The notes: generated by a model from the letters alone, not told the origin. DNA of 64,000 bases from JAMXLO01 sp963776505 (GCA_963776505.1 CAVZNH010000066.1:1-64000), one strand, 5' to 3'; positions 44,188-53,575 are shown, counted from the stretch's first letter. Program-made: numbers and translations.

Positions 44188-45663
44188 ATGCCGAAGATCA
44201 TCCCCGTCGCGACCTTCGACTGCGTGGTGTTCGGCGCCACCGGCGACCTGACACTTCGAAAACTGCTGCCGGCACTCTACTACCGCTTTCGCGACGGCCA
44301 GATGCCGCCGGATTCGCACGTCATCGCCGCGGCGCGGTCCGACCTGGATGACGAAGGGTACCGCAAGCGCGCCAGCAAGGCACTGCGCGAACACGTGGCG
44401 CGCGAAGATCTCGATACCGACACTGCCGATCGGTTCTGTCGGCGCGTCAGCTACGTCAGGCTGGACGCGACGGACGCCAATGCGGACTGGCATGTGCTGG
44501 CGAACGTCCTCGACGCCGGCCGCGTGCGCGTCTTCTATCTCGCCACGTCGCCCGACCTCTATGGCCCGATCTGCCGCAACATCGGCGAACACGGTCTGGT
44601 CACCGAACAGTCACGCGTGGTGCTGGAGAAGCCGATTGGCCACGACCTCGCGTCCGCCCGCGAGATCAACGACGAGGTGGGTGCCGTATTCAGCGAGGCG
44701 CAGACCTTCCGCATCGACCACTACCTCGGCAAGGAGACCGTGCAGAACCTCCTCGCTCTCCGCTTTGCCAACACGATCTTCGAGCGCCTGTGGAATGTCG
44801 ACGTGATCGACCACGTGCAGATCACGGTGGCGGAGACCGTCGGCGTGGAGGGACGCGGCGGTTACTACGACCGTTCCGGCGCGCTGCGCGATATGGTGCA
44901 GAACCACATGCTGCAGCTTCTGTGCCTGGTGGCGATGGAACCGCCGGTGTCGCTTGAAGCGGACCGCGTGCGCGACGAAAAGCTGAAGGTGCTGCGAGCG
45001 CTGCGTCCGTTCGAACCGCACGAGACGCCGACGCTCACGGTGCGCGGTCAGTACACCCAGGGTGCGATCGACGGGCAGCCGGTACCGGGCTACATCGCCG
45101 ACCTCAACAGTTCCGAAAGCAGCCAGACCGAGACCTTCGTCGCACTGAAGGTCGACGTGCGTACCTGGCGCTGGGCGAACGTTCCCTTCTACCTGCGCAC
45201 GGGCAAGCGCTTGCCGCAGAAAGTGTCAGAGATCGTCATCCAGTATCGCGCCCTGCCCTTTTCGATCTTCCCCGCCGACGCCGCCGAATGGACGCCAAAC
45301 AAGCTGATCATCCGCTTGCAACCGGAAGAGGGCATGCGGCTGGCGATGATGACAAAGGACCCAGGGCCGGGCGGGCTGCGCCTGTCACCAACCGCACTCG
45401 ATATTCGCTTCGAGAAGACGTTCGGCATGCGCTTTCCGGACGCCTATGAGCGGCTGCTGATGGACACAGTGCGCGGCAACGCCACGCTGTTCATGCGCCG
45501 CGACGAGGTGGAGGCGGCATGGGGCTGGGTGGAGCCGATCCTGGAGGCCTGGAGCAGCCGACCGGACCAGCCGCGCCCATATCCGGCCGGCACCTGGGGT
45601 CCGACCGCGGCGATCGCACTGATCGAACGCGACGGCCGTACCTGGCACGAGGACATCGGTTGA
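44188..45663 (+). CDS. zwf: Glucose-6-phosphate 1-dehydrogenase
   Basis: A 491-residue enzyme that oxidises glucose-6-phosphate to 6-phosphogluconolactone with NAD(P), the entry to the oxidative pentose phosphate and Entner-Doudoroff pathways. The coenzyme motif 'VVFGATGDLTLRKLLPALY' is at the N-terminus. The active-site signature 'RIDHYLGKETVQNLLALRFA' with catalytic His is at about residues 174-193, and 'FYLRTGKRLPQK' lies near 335. The end is complete. The start at 44188 fits the family; an upstream extension in the same frame overlaps the SDR gene and is unlikely. No pgl or edd is adjacent. Confidence 0.96.
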   Translation: MPKIIPVATFDCVVFGATGDLTLRKLLPALYYRFRDGQMPPDSHVIAAARSDLDDEGYRKRASKALREHVAREDLDTDTADRFCRRVSYVRLDATDANADWHVLANVLDAGRVRVFYLATSPDLYGPICRNIGEHGLVTEQSRVVLEKPIGHDLASAREINDEVGAVFSEAQTFRIDHYLGKETVQNLLALRFANTIFERLWNVDVIDHVQITVAETVGVEGRGGYYDRSGALRDMVQNHMLQLLCLVAMEPPVSLEADRVRDEKLKVLRALRPFEPHETPTLTVRGQYTQGAIDGQPVPGYIADLNSSESSQTETFVALKVDVRTWRWANVPFYLRTGKRLPQKVSEIVIQYRALPFSIFPADAAEWTPNKLIIRLQPEEGMRLAMMTKDPGPGGLRLSPTALDIRFEKTFGMRFPDAYERLLMDTVRGNATLFMRRDEVEAAWGWVEPILEAWSSRPDQPRPYPAGTWGPTAAIALIERDGRTWHEDIG

Positions 45664-45676
45664 GCGGACAAAAGAT

Positions 45677-45705
45677 CGGCCCGGCCACCGTGAGGGGCCG
45701 GGCCG
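45677..45705 (+). terminator. GC-rich hairpin after zwf
   Basis: CGGCCCGGCC (45677-45686) and GGCCGGGCCG (45696-45705) are exact reverse complements around a 9-base loop, 13 bp after the zwf stop. There is no T-run after it, so intrinsic termination would be weak. It may also serve the converging monooxygenase gene. Confidence 0.5.
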
Positions 45706-45843
45706 CAAGGGAAGGTCCGGGTTGACCTGGGCCGTCGGCCCAATCAGCAGACGCGGGTGTTGGGGCAGCGCCTGCCGATGCACCATTGATCGCACACCAG
45801 CGACCAGATTTGTGTGAGCTAACTCACAGCCGGACATGAAATT

Positions 45844-47202
45844 TCAGAGGCGGCAACGCGCCGCGGGGTGGCTCGCCGGCAGCCGTGCCGCGCCACCGAA
45901 CAGCTTCTCGCGCAGTGTGCCGGGCGCATACGCCCGCTTCATCACGCCCCGGGTTTGTAGCTCCGGCACAACCAGTTCTACGAAGTCCTCCACGCATTCT
46001 GGGATGACCGTGCGCGACAGATTGAAGCCATCGACATCCGCCTCGCTCACCCAGGCCAGCAGTTCATCGGCGACATGCGATGGCGAGCCGACGATCGGCG
46101 CCTGGCGACTGCCCAGGACCATCATCTGCATCAGCTTGCGCAGCGTCCATTCGGTGCCGCTGCGCACGGTGATCGCCTCCAGGTTTGAGCGCAGCGCGTT
46201 GGTGTTGACAAAGCGGATCGGCTCGTCCGGCCCATAGCGCGAGAAATCGACGCCGACCGAGGACGAGTAGTGCGCCAGCGCGCCTTCCGAACTGGCGTAC
46301 TCGCGATATTCGGCCAGCTTGTCCTGCGCCTCTGCCTCGGTTGGCGCGACGACAACCGTGGCGCCGACGAACATCTTGATGTCGTGCGGATCGCGACCGA
46401 ACGCCTTGGTCCGAGCGCGAATGTCGGCGACGATATCGCGCACGTTGTGACGGAACTGGCCGTTGACGAAGATGCACTCGGCGTGCGCTGCGGCGAACTC
46501 GCGCCCGCGCACCGAGGCGCCCGCCTGATACAGCACGGGCGTGCGCTGCGGTGATGGCTCGGACAGGTGGATGGCATCGACCTTGTAGTGCATGCCCTCA
46601 TGCTTCACGCGATGAATGCGCGCCGGATCGGCGAACAGTCGCGAGGCGCGGTCGCGCAGCACGGCACTGTCTTCCCAGCTTCCTTCCCAAAGCTGGTAGA
46701 CCACCTGCATGTATTCCTCGGCCACATCGTAGCGGCTGTCGTGCTCCGGCTGCTCCGTCAGGCCCATGCCGCGCGCGGCGCTGTCGAGATAGCCGGTGAC
46801 GACGTTCCAGCCGATGCGCCCCTTGGTCAGGTGATCGAGCGTGGACATGCGGCGGGCGAAGGTATAGGGCGGCTCATAGGTCAGATTGCAGGTGACGCCA
46901 AAGCCGAGGTGCTGAGTTACGTAGGCCATTGCAGGGATCAGCAGCAGCGGATCGTTTACCGGAATCTGCACCGCGTTGCGGATCGACGCATCGGGCTGCC
47001 CTTGAAACACGTCGTAGACGCCGAGGATGTCGGCCAGGAACAATCCATCGAACAGGCCGCGCTCCAGCGTCCGCGCCAGCGACACCCAATGATCGAGATC
47101 GGTGTAGTGCATCGAGCGATCGCGAGGATGCGCCCACATCCCGTGCTGGATATGGCCAACGCAGTTCATGTCGAACGCGTTGAGGCGGATTTCGCGGGTC
47201 AT
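45844..47202 (-). CDS. LLM-class FMN-dependent monooxygenase (NtaA/SnaA/DszA type)
   Basis: About 452 residues, TIM-barrel flavin monooxygenase. The start reads 'MTREIRLNAFDMNCVGHIQH', then 'ARTLERGLFDGLFLADILGV', 'TLDHLTKGRIGWNVVTGYLD' (family signature), 'YDVAEEYMQVVYQLWEGSWE' and 'RTPVLYQAGASVRGREFAAA'. This matches the NtaA/SnaA/DszA/SoxA branch, which uses reduced FMN from a separate reductase to cleave nitrilotriacetate, sulfonates, dibenzothiophene and related compounds. Its ATG directly follows the stop of the dehydrogenase gene, so the two are co-transcribed. No flavin reductase is adjacent, though a nitroreductase-family protein is encoded divergently nearby. Confidence 0.9.
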   Translation of the reverse strand: MTREIRLNAFDMNCVGHIQHGMWAHPRDRSMHYTDLDHWVSLARTLERGLFDGLFLADILGVYDVFQGQPDASIRNAVQIPVNDPLLLIPAMAYVTQHLGFGVTCNLTYEPPYTFARRMSTLDHLTKGRIGWNVVTGYLDSAARGMGLTEQPEHDSRYDVAEEYMQVVYQLWEGSWEDSAVLRDRASRLFADPARIHRVKHEGMHYKVDAIHLSEPSPQRTPVLYQAGASVRGREFAAAHAECIFVNGQFRHNVRDIVADIRARTKAFGRDPHDIKMFVGATVVVAPTEAEAQDKLAEYREYASSEGALAHYSSSVGVDFSRYGPDEPIRFVNTNALRSNLEAITVRSGTEWTLRKLMQMMVLGSRQAPIVGSPSHVADELLAWVSEADVDGFNLSRTVIPECVEDFVELVVPELQTRGVMKRAYAPGTLREKLFGGAARLPASHPAARCRL

Positions 47203-47203
47203 G

Positions 47204-48463
47204 TCACGGGAACAACCCGCGCGTGGTCTTCGCGTTGCGCACCTTCTCGACGCCGATCGCCATCGCCGCTGTGCGGTGCGACACGCCGTCACGCTCGACG
47301 CGGCGCATCACCTGGGTGAACGCGCGATCCAGCACATGGTAGAGCTTGCTCATCACTTCGCTTTCGTCCCAGAAGAACTGCTGGAGATCCTGCACCCATT
47401 CGAAGTAGCTGACCACCACGCCGCCGGCGTTGCATAATACGTCCGGCACGACAAAAATCTCGCCGCGCCGCTGATCCAGCACCAGGTCGGCGTCAGGGGT
47501 CGTGGGACCATTCGCGGCTTCAGCCAGCACGCGGCACTGTAGGCGCTTTGCAACCGACGCATCGATCACCTGCTCCATCGCGGCCGGCACCAGCACGTCG
47601 CATTTCTGCATCAGCAGTTCGTTCGGGTCGAAAGACAACTGATTGGAGAACCCCGCCAGCACGCCGCGCTCCTGCGCATGATGCAAAAGCGCACCGGCGT
47701 CGAGACCGCGCGGATCAAAATAGCATGCGGTATGATCCGAGACGCCGATCAGCTTCACACCGCGCTGTGCCAGCGTTTCCACCGTATAGCTGCCGACATT
47801 GCCAAAGCCCTGGACGATCATCGTTGCACCCGACGGCTGCAAACCGACGCGTTCCAGCGCGCGGCAGGCAAGGTAGGCAACACCGCGACCTGTCGCCTCA
47901 CGCCTGCCCTCGGTGCCACCCGATGCCACCGGCTTGCCGGTGACGATCTCGGTCACCGTCCGGCCCTGATACATGGAATAGGTGTCCATGAACCACGCCA
48001 TGACCTGCTCGTTGGTGCCCATGTCAGGCGCCATCACGTCGGTGTGCGGACCGACGAATGGGATCATCTCCTGCATGTAGCGGCGCGACAGGTTCTCGAG
48101 CTCATGGCGTGACAGCGCGCGCGGATCGACCGTGATGCCGCCCTTCGCGCCACCATATGGCAGCCCAGCGAGGGCGCATTTCCAGCTCATCCAGATCGCC
48201 AGCGCCGCCACCTCGCCGATATCGACGCTGAGCGCGAATCGTGTGCCGCCCTTGGTCGGCCCGAGCGTCAGATGGTGCTGCACGCGATAGCCCTGATAGA
48301 CGGCAATCTTGCCGTCATCTCGATGGATCGGGCAGGACACGGTGATGGCCCGCTTCGGATAGAGCAGCCGATCGCGTTCGTCGTTGGGGATCTCCAGGTA
48401 GTCCGCGATCACCTGAAACTGCTGGCGGGCCATCCCGAATACGGGGCCCGAGTAGATAGTCAT
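47204..48463 (-). CDS. Glu/Leu/Phe/Val dehydrogenase (glutamate dehydrogenase type)
   Basis: A 419-residue amino-acid dehydrogenase. The substrate and catalytic region is 'VQHHLTLGPTKGGTRF' and 'ALAGLPYGGAKGGITVDPRA' with the active-site Lys. 'PDMGTNEQVMAWFMDTYSM' and 'MIVQGFGNVGSYTVETLAQR' (NAD(P) Rossmann motif) follow. The C-terminal domain carries 'LAEAANGPTTPDADLVL' and 'VVPDVLCNAGGVVVSYFEWV'. Length and motifs fit the catabolic hexameric GDH type that interconverts glutamate and 2-oxoglutarate; leucine or another amino acid cannot be excluded. A strong GGAAGGAGAGGTCA site precedes the ATG. It heads a unit with the flavin monooxygenase gene. Confidence 0.93.
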   Translation of the reverse strand: MTIYSGPVFGMARQQFQVIADYLEIPNDERDRLLYPKRAITVSCPIHRDDGKIAVYQGYRVQHHLTLGPTKGGTRFALSVDIGEVAALAIWMSWKCALAGLPYGGAKGGITVDPRALSRHELENLSRRYMQEMIPFVGPHTDVMAPDMGTNEQVMAWFMDTYSMYQGRTVTEIVTGKPVASGGTEGRREATGRGVAYLACRALERVGLQPSGATMIVQGFGNVGSYTVETLAQRGVKLIGVSDHTACYFDPRGLDAGALLHHAQERGVLAGFSNQLSFDPNELLMQKCDVLVPAAMEQVIDASVAKRLQCRVLAEAANGPTTPDADLVLDQRRGEIFVVPDVLCNAGGVVVSYFEWVQDLQQFFWDESEVMSKLYHVLDRAFTQVMRRVERDGVSHRTAAMAIGVEKVRNAKTTRGLFP

Positions 48464-48546
48464 TGACCTCTCCTTCCTGGACGTTGGCTTGCACGGCCCG
48501 TGTGGGTCGGGAATGATCTACCAGACTTACATATCTGGAGTGCAAC

Positions 48547-49395
48547 GTGTTATCTGCAAGCACCTTGTCGGAGCCTGCCGCCGACGCACACACACTACTG
48601 AACCGGCGCAATCGCGACGGCGCGCTCGCTGCACCGCAGCAATGGAACGAGGTGCTGGAGACCATCCTCAATCACCGATCGGTGCGTGCCTTCCTGCCGC
48701 GCGCTTTGCCTGATGGCACGCTCGAACTGCTGATTGCCGCGGCGCAATCCGCCTCCACCTCGTCCAACCTGCAGTTCTGGAGTGTGGTCGCGGTACAGGA
48801 GTCCGGGCGCAAGTCGCGTCTGGCGGAGCTTGCCGGACAGCAGCAGTTCATCCGCGACGCGCCGCTTCTGCTGGTTTGGCTCGCCGACCTGTCACGCCTC
48901 GATCGCATCGCAGCTGAGCACCAGGCACAGGTGGATGGTACGCATTATATCGAGGAGTTCATCGTCGGCGTGGTGGATGCGGCGCTCGCTGCACAGAGTG
49001 CCCTGATCGCTGCGGAGTCGCTCGGACTGGGAACGGTCTACATTGGCGCTATGCGGAACCTGCCAGAGCAGATCGCGGCCGAACTTGGTCTGCCGCCGCA
49101 TGTCTTCGCGGTGTTCGGCATGTCGGTCGGATATCCCGATCCGGACCGACCCACCGACATCAAGCCGCGCCTGCCGCAGTCCCTGGTGTTGCATCGCGAG
49201 CGGTACTCCGTCGCACCGCACAGCGAGGCGATCGATGGCTACAACGCGACGATGCGCGGCTTCCAGCACGAGCAGGGGATGAAGGCGATCGACTGGACGC
49301 AGCAATGCTTCAACCGCGTGAAGGATGCGGTGGCGCTGAGAGGCCGCGACCGCATGCGAGACGCGCTGCGCAATCTGGGCTTCGAGCTGCGGTAG
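48547..49395 (+). CDS. Nitroreductase-family NAD(P)H:flavin oxidoreductase (NfsA/FRP-like)
   Basis: A 282-residue FMN protein. 'ETILNHRSVRAFLPRALPDG' and 'ELLIAAAQSASTSSNLQFWS' are the FMN-phosphate contacts at the N-terminal side. 'AALAAQSALIAAESLGLGTV' and 'YIGAMRNLPEQIAAELGLPP' form the second half, followed by 'VFGMSVGYPDP'. This layout fits the NfsA/FRP group of oxygen-insensitive nitroreductases and flavin reductases. It is divergent from the glutamate-type dehydrogenase and LLM monooxygenase pair. A role in supplying reduced FMN to that monooxygenase is possible but inferred from position only. Confidence 0.9.
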   Translation: MLSASTLSEPAADAHTLLNRRNRDGALAAPQQWNEVLETILNHRSVRAFLPRALPDGTLELLIAAAQSASTSSNLQFWSVVAVQESGRKSRLAELAGQQQFIRDAPLLLVWLADLSRLDRIAAEHQAQVDGTHYIEEFIVGVVDAALAAQSALIAAESLGLGTVYIGAMRNLPEQIAAELGLPPHVFAVFGMSVGYPDPDRPTDIKPRLPQSLVLHRERYSVAPHSEAIDGYNATMRGFQHEQGMKAIDWTQQCFNRVKDAVALRGRDRMRDALRNLGFELR

Positions 49396-49415
49396 GCTGG
49401 GCCAGCTAGCAGAAG

Positions 49416-49489
49416 CTCCCCTCCCCTTGCGGGAGGGGGTAGGGGGAGGGGACGTTGTGGCGGCCCCCCTCCCGCAAGGGGAGGGGGAG
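49416..49489. repeat. Long G/C-rich inverted repeat (CTCCCC...GGGGAG)
   Basis: The left arm (49416-49439) and right arm (49465-49489) are reverse complements over about 24 bases with one bulged C; each contains the core CCCTTGCGGGAGGGGG or its complement. The loop is about 25 bases. It lies between the stops of the converging nitroreductase and aconitase X swivel genes. It resembles the CCCCTTGCGGGAGGGG intergenic elements common in proteobacteria, and may also act as a two-way terminator. Confidence 0.6.
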
Positions 49490-49505
49490 TCTTACTGAGC
49501 CACGC

Positions 49506-49942
49506 TTATGTATCCACAGCCGTCATGCTTCCGCCAGCACCCTCAGGCAGGGCGGTCGTAGCTTCGGGATCGACCTCCACCAGCGCGCCATCCGGCACCA
49601 CGGCGGTGATATCGACATCGAACCCGGAGATCATGGTGAAGTCGGCCAGCGCCGCGCCCTGCACCATGATCGGGTTCACCCGGTTGAGCACCAGCGCTGC
49701 CGGCATCACGCCGCGTGCCGTCATCTCGTGCAGCATCCAGGCGGTCGCCACGCCACCTTTCGCCGCATCCAGCACCAGAATGCGCCCGACATAGGACTGG
49801 CCCGCCAGCTTGTGCTCCGGCCGCGAGAACACGCCGTTGCAACGCGGTCAAGATCGTAGCGCGCGGAAAATCCGTCCTTCGCCACCAGCGCGCGGCCGCG
49901 CACGCGCTTGCCCATCGCAGCGACAGCGCGGAACTCGATCAT
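49506..49942 (-). CDS. Aconitase X swivel subunit (AcnX small subunit, DUF126), one frameshift
   Basis: ATG 49942 begins 'MIEFRAVAAMGKRVRGRALV', then 'AKDGFSARYDLDR'. One indel near 49840 leads to 'NGVFSRPEHKLAGQSYVGRI', 'LVLDAAKGGVATAWMLHEMT', 'ARGVMPAALVLNRVNPIMVQ' and the end at 49506. This is the swivel domain of aconitase X as a separate chain; the conserved Ser-containing 'AKGGVATAW' loop is visible. Its start overlaps the end of the large-subunit gene in an ATGA arrangement. Together they should form a dehydratase. Known bacterial AcnX enzymes dehydrate cis-3-hydroxy-L-proline; archaeal ones act on phosphomevalonate. Confidence 0.82.
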
Positions 49943-51173
49943 GCGCGATCCTCCCGCTGCACGCCGCGTCGACGCATTCCTGCATCGACAGCAGCGCCGG
50001 CCGATAGCCATAGCCGCCGAGGATGTTGACCAGCTTCGCCGAACTGGTGGCGAGCGTCTGCCAGCCATTCGCCTCCGCCATTTCGCGCGCATAGCTCTGG
50101 TAGAAGCACATGCCGGACAGCACGAGACCGCCTGCCGCTTCGATGCGCGCGGTGAGGCCGAACCGATCGGCATCCGGCTTCACCTGCGGGCTGGTCACCA
50201 CCAGCATCGGTATCGTCGCGCGTCGTCCGTCCAGCATGGCGGCAAGCTCGCGCAGTTCGATCAGGCTGAGCTGCGGCGCGGAGAACACCACGACATCGAC
50301 CTTGTCGACGCCTGCACGATAGGCGGCCTGGAATGCGCGCAGATCCGCTTCGGTGATGGTCTGCCTTGACCGTCAACGACGCGATCGACCGCGTGCTCCG
50401 CTTCCGGCGTGATTCCGACCATGTGAAACAGCGCCACCGATCCGTAGCTCGCCAGCGCCGCGCCGAAATGCTTCAGCTCATCCGAAGTCGGAACGCGGTC
50501 GATGCCGAGCAGCGCCGGCACCTGCCAATAGTCGCCGGCGATGCGTCCGACGATGCCGCCGAGCGCGCCCCAATCATGCAGTTCGCGCGGCGTATAATCG
50601 ACGCGCAGCAGCAGCGTCGCGCGGCGCTGCTCCGGCAAATGAAAGCCGTAGCGCGGCGTGCGCCCGGTCAGTCCGGCGGCCAGCGCGGACGGTCCGCCCT
50701 CGAAATTCGATCGCGCACCGAGCACGCTGTTCGAGTAGATCACCACACCGGTGTCGCCATACGCCATGTGCTCGCCGCGCACCGCCGGCATGATCGTCTG
50801 GTAGTTGATGCAGGTGTCGGTCATCAGCACGCCGAGTGCCTCGAACGCGGCGATCGACGCGACGCTCCAATGCCAGCATCCACTCCTGGTGCTTCAGCCG
50901 CGCCGCGGCGGCGAAGTCCGTGCCGCGCGGATCGGTGATGGTGGGGATGCGCACGCGGCGTTCGTGCTCGGGCAGTGCCGCCAGGCGTTCCAGCCATTCG
51001 ACGCCGGCGACGCCGAGCGATTCGGTATCGGCCATGATGTGCGCCTGCGACACCGGCACGAAGTCGGCCGCGCCGAGATAACGTCCGACGCGGATCTGAT
51101 GCTCGATCGCCCATTGCCGCGCCGGCCCAGCCTCGCCGGCCAGCATGGCGCTTTCTTCGTCGGTCAGGCGCAT
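49939..51173 (-). CDS. Aconitase X catalytic subunit (AcnX, DUF521), several frameshifts
   Basis: The pieces join in order. First come 'MRLTDEESAMLAGEAGPARQ' and 'YLGAADFVPVSQAHIMADTE' (51173 to about 50860). After an extra base come 'ALGVLMTDTCINYQTIMPAV', 'GEHMAYGDTGVVIYSNSVLG', 'ARSNFEGGPSALAAGLTGRT', 'LFHMVGITPEAEHAVDRV' (to about 50370). After another indel come 'TITEADLRAFQAAYRAGVDK', 'VVFSAPQLSLIELRELAAML' and 'GLVLSGMCFYQSYAREM', to about 49960, with another slip near the end. Cys residues in TDTCINY and SGMCFY are Fe-S ligand candidates. About 410 residues corrected. The partner swivel gene follows. Confidence 0.83.
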
Positions 51174-51192
51174 GTCTGAGATGATGCTTGGA

Positions 51193-51966
51193 TCAGGCGG
51201 CGGCTGTCAAAAACGCCTCGACCACGGCGACGAAGCCTGACGGATTTTCGGCATGCAGCCAATGGCCGGCGTTCTTCAGCGTGACGAAGCGCGCATTCGG
51301 GAAACAGCGCGCGGATCACCGGGCGATGCTGCGGCTTGATGTAGTTCGACGTCGCGCCGGCGATGAACAAGGTCGGGCCGGCATAGCGTGCATCGTCGGG
51401 CGCGTCCCAGGCCTCGATGTCGGCGAACGCCGCGATGATCTCGGCAAGACCGATGCGCCAGGCCGGCGCCGCACCAAGCTGCAGGTTCTGCAGCAGGAAC
51501 GCACGCATTGCCTGCATCCGGCACCGCCTCGGCCAGCGCGGCATCGGCCTGCGCTCGCGTCATCCCCGGCAGAAAGCGGCAGCGCCGCCATCGCCTCGGC
51601 GATGGCGCGCAGATGCGGCGGATACGGCACCGGCGCGATGTCGGCGACGATCAGGCGCGCGACCGCATCCGGCTGCATCAGCGCCGCCTGCATCGCCGCC
51701 TTGCCGCCCATCGAATGCCCGAGCAGCACCGCCGGCAGCGCGCCAAGCCGATCGAGCGTTTGCAGCACATCGGCGGCCATGGTCGCGTAGCGCATGTCGC
51801 TGTCGTGCGGGCTCGCGCCGTGATTGCGCAGATCGAGGGCGATCGTGCGCCGATGCTGTGCGAACGCACGCTGCACGCTGCCGAAATTGCGGGCCGAACC
51901 GAACAGACCATGCAGCAGCACGAGCGGCGGACCGCCCTGCCCTGCCTCGATCGCGTGCAGCATCAT
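51193..51966 (-). CDS. Alpha/beta-fold hydrolase (YbfF-like esterase), several frameshifts
   Basis: ATG 51966 overlaps the EamA stop (ATGA). The N-terminal half reads cleanly: 'LVLLHGLFGSARNFGSVQRA' with the oxyanion HG, 'IALDLRNHGASPHD', 'VLLGHSMGGKAAMQAALMQP' with nucleophile Ser in GHSMGG. After about 51590 the frame changes: 'MTRAQADAALAEAVPDAG' in one frame, 'AFLLQNLQLGAAPAWRIGLA' and 'PTLFIAGATSNYIKPQHRPV' in a second, and the ending 'FPNARFVTLKNAGHWLHAEN' (catalytic His) with 'FLTAAA' in another, stop at 51193. Corrected length is about 255 residues, normal for YbfF-type esterases. Part of a four-gene unit with EamA and aconitase X. Confidence 0.82.
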
Positions 51967-52907
51967 CGCCGCGTCGGCCATGCGGCGACGCCGACGCCGA
52001 AGATGATCAGCGCGGAACCGGCCAGCAGATCCGCAGTGATCGGCTCGCCGAGCAGCAGGTTGGCGAGGATCAGGCTGATCGCCGGGGTGGTCAGGAAGCC
52101 GACCGAGGACACCACGGTGGGCAGCGTCGCGGTCGCCTGGATCACGCACCATGTGCCGAACGGGCTGGCGATCAGGCCGATATAGGCCAAGCGCGGCCCA
52201 CGACGCGGGATGCGTGCCGATCCCGCCATGCGGCGCGTGCCACAGCAGCAGCGGCGCCAGCAAGACGCGCGCTGATGGCGAAACACCAAGGCAGCAGCTC
52301 GAACATTGTCGAGCGCGGCGTCGCGGCGCGGGTGACGATGATGGCCACCGACCAGGACAAGCGATGCGCCGAGCAGGAAGGCATGGCCGATCAGCACGTC
52401 GCGCGACGACCAGTCGATCGCCCACGGGCTCATCAGGACCACCACGCCGGCGAGGCCGAACCCGGCGGCGAGCCAGCGCCGCGGCGGAATGTGCTTCGCG
52501 CAGGAAGATCAGCGACAGCGGCACGACCCATATCGTCGTCGTGTTGGCGAGGATCGCGGTGCGTCCCGCGGGAACCCAGGCGACCGCTTCGTGGGCGAAC
52601 GCGAAGTACAGCCCAAGTTGGCAGACGCCGACCGCAACCAGTGCGGGAAGATCGTCGCGATGCGGCACGCGCAGCCGGCCCCGCACCGCGAGAATGGCGG
52701 CGATCGTTGCACCGGACAGCACGGCGCGCCCTTCTGCAAACCACAGCGGCGTGCTACCGAGGCTCAGGGCGATCTTGGTCAGCGGCCACGCGCTGCTGAG
52801 CAGGATCACCGACACGGCGAGCTGGATGAAACCGGCTGCTGCGCTTTCTTACCGTCATCGAACGAGGCGGCAGCTCCGGGCATCGACAACTCAACAGAAC
52901 GCGACAT
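51963..52907 (-). CDS. EamA-family (DMT) transporter, several frameshifts
   Basis: ATG 52907 reads MSRSVELSMPGAAASFDDG. An indel near 52845 leads to 'GFIQLAVSVILLSSAWPLTK', 'IALSLGSTPLWFAEGRAVLS', 'AFAHEAVAWVPAGRTAILAN' and 'TTTIWVVPLSLIFLREA' (EamA repeat 1). Further slips near 52500, 52360 and 52270 follow, with 'LMSPWAIDWSSRDVLIGHAF', then 'LLPWCFAISAR' and 'YIGLIASPFGTWCVIQATAT', 'AISLILANLLLGEPITADLL', ending 'FGVGVAAWPTRR' at 51963. About 10 membrane helices when joined. Drug/metabolite permeases of this type export amino acids or other metabolites. It heads the unit with the hydrolase and aconitase X genes. Confidence 0.8.
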
Positions 52908-52916
52908 CAGAGACCC

Positions 52917-53575
52917 ATGACCTTCTCCCTCATCGGCCGCTGCCCTCGCACCGGACAGATCGGCGCTGCCGTCACCACATCCTCGATCGCCGTCGGCGCG
53001 CGCTGCGCCTATTGCGCCGCCGGCGTTGGCGCGGTGCTGACGCAGCATCGCACCGATCCGCGGCTTGGGCCACGTGGGCTCGCGCTGCTGCGCTCCGGCT
53101 GTTCGGCGCAGGAGACGTTGGATGCACTGGTCGCCTCAACGCCGCACGCGCATTGGCGGCAGCTCGCCGTGCTGGATGCCGCCGGCAACACAGCCGCGTT
53201 CAGCGGCGCGCGCGTCAAGCCGGAGATGAGCGCGGCGCCTGCGCAGGACGCCTGCGCGATCGGCAATATCCTGGCGAACGCGCGTAGTGCCTGCCGCGAT
53301 GCTGCGCGCGTTCCAGGCCGACCCATCCGCGCCGCTGGCGGAGCGGCTGCTGCATGGCGCTGGAGGCGGGCCTCGCGGCCGGCGGCGAGAATGGCCCGGT
53401 GCGCAGCGCGCATCTGCTGGTGGTGGAGCGCGAGAGCTTCCCGCTGATCGACCTGCGCGTCGATTGGCACGACACGCCGATCGCCGAACTGCGCGCGCTG
53501 TGGCAGCTCTATGCGCCGCAGAGCAACGATTATCTGGTGCGTGCGCTGGATCCCGACAATCCGTCGATCATGTGA
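52917..53575 (+). CDS. DUF1028 (Ntn-hydrolase-like) protein, two frameshifts
   Basis: ATG 52917 reads 'MTFSLIGRCPRTGQIGAAVT' and 'TSSIAVGARCAYCAAGVGAV', the DUF1028 opening, then 'QDACAIGNILANA'. One slip near 53284 gives 'VPAAMLRAFQADPSAPLAER', and another near 53352 gives 'MALEAGLAAGGENGPVRSAH' and 'LIDLRVDWHDTPIAELRALW', stopping at 53575. About 218 residues when joined. DUF1028 proteins have an Ntn-hydrolase-like fold and often accompany catabolic operons; their reaction is unknown to me. Divergent from the EamA / hydrolase / AcnX unit, with only 9 bp between the start codons. Confidence 0.85.
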
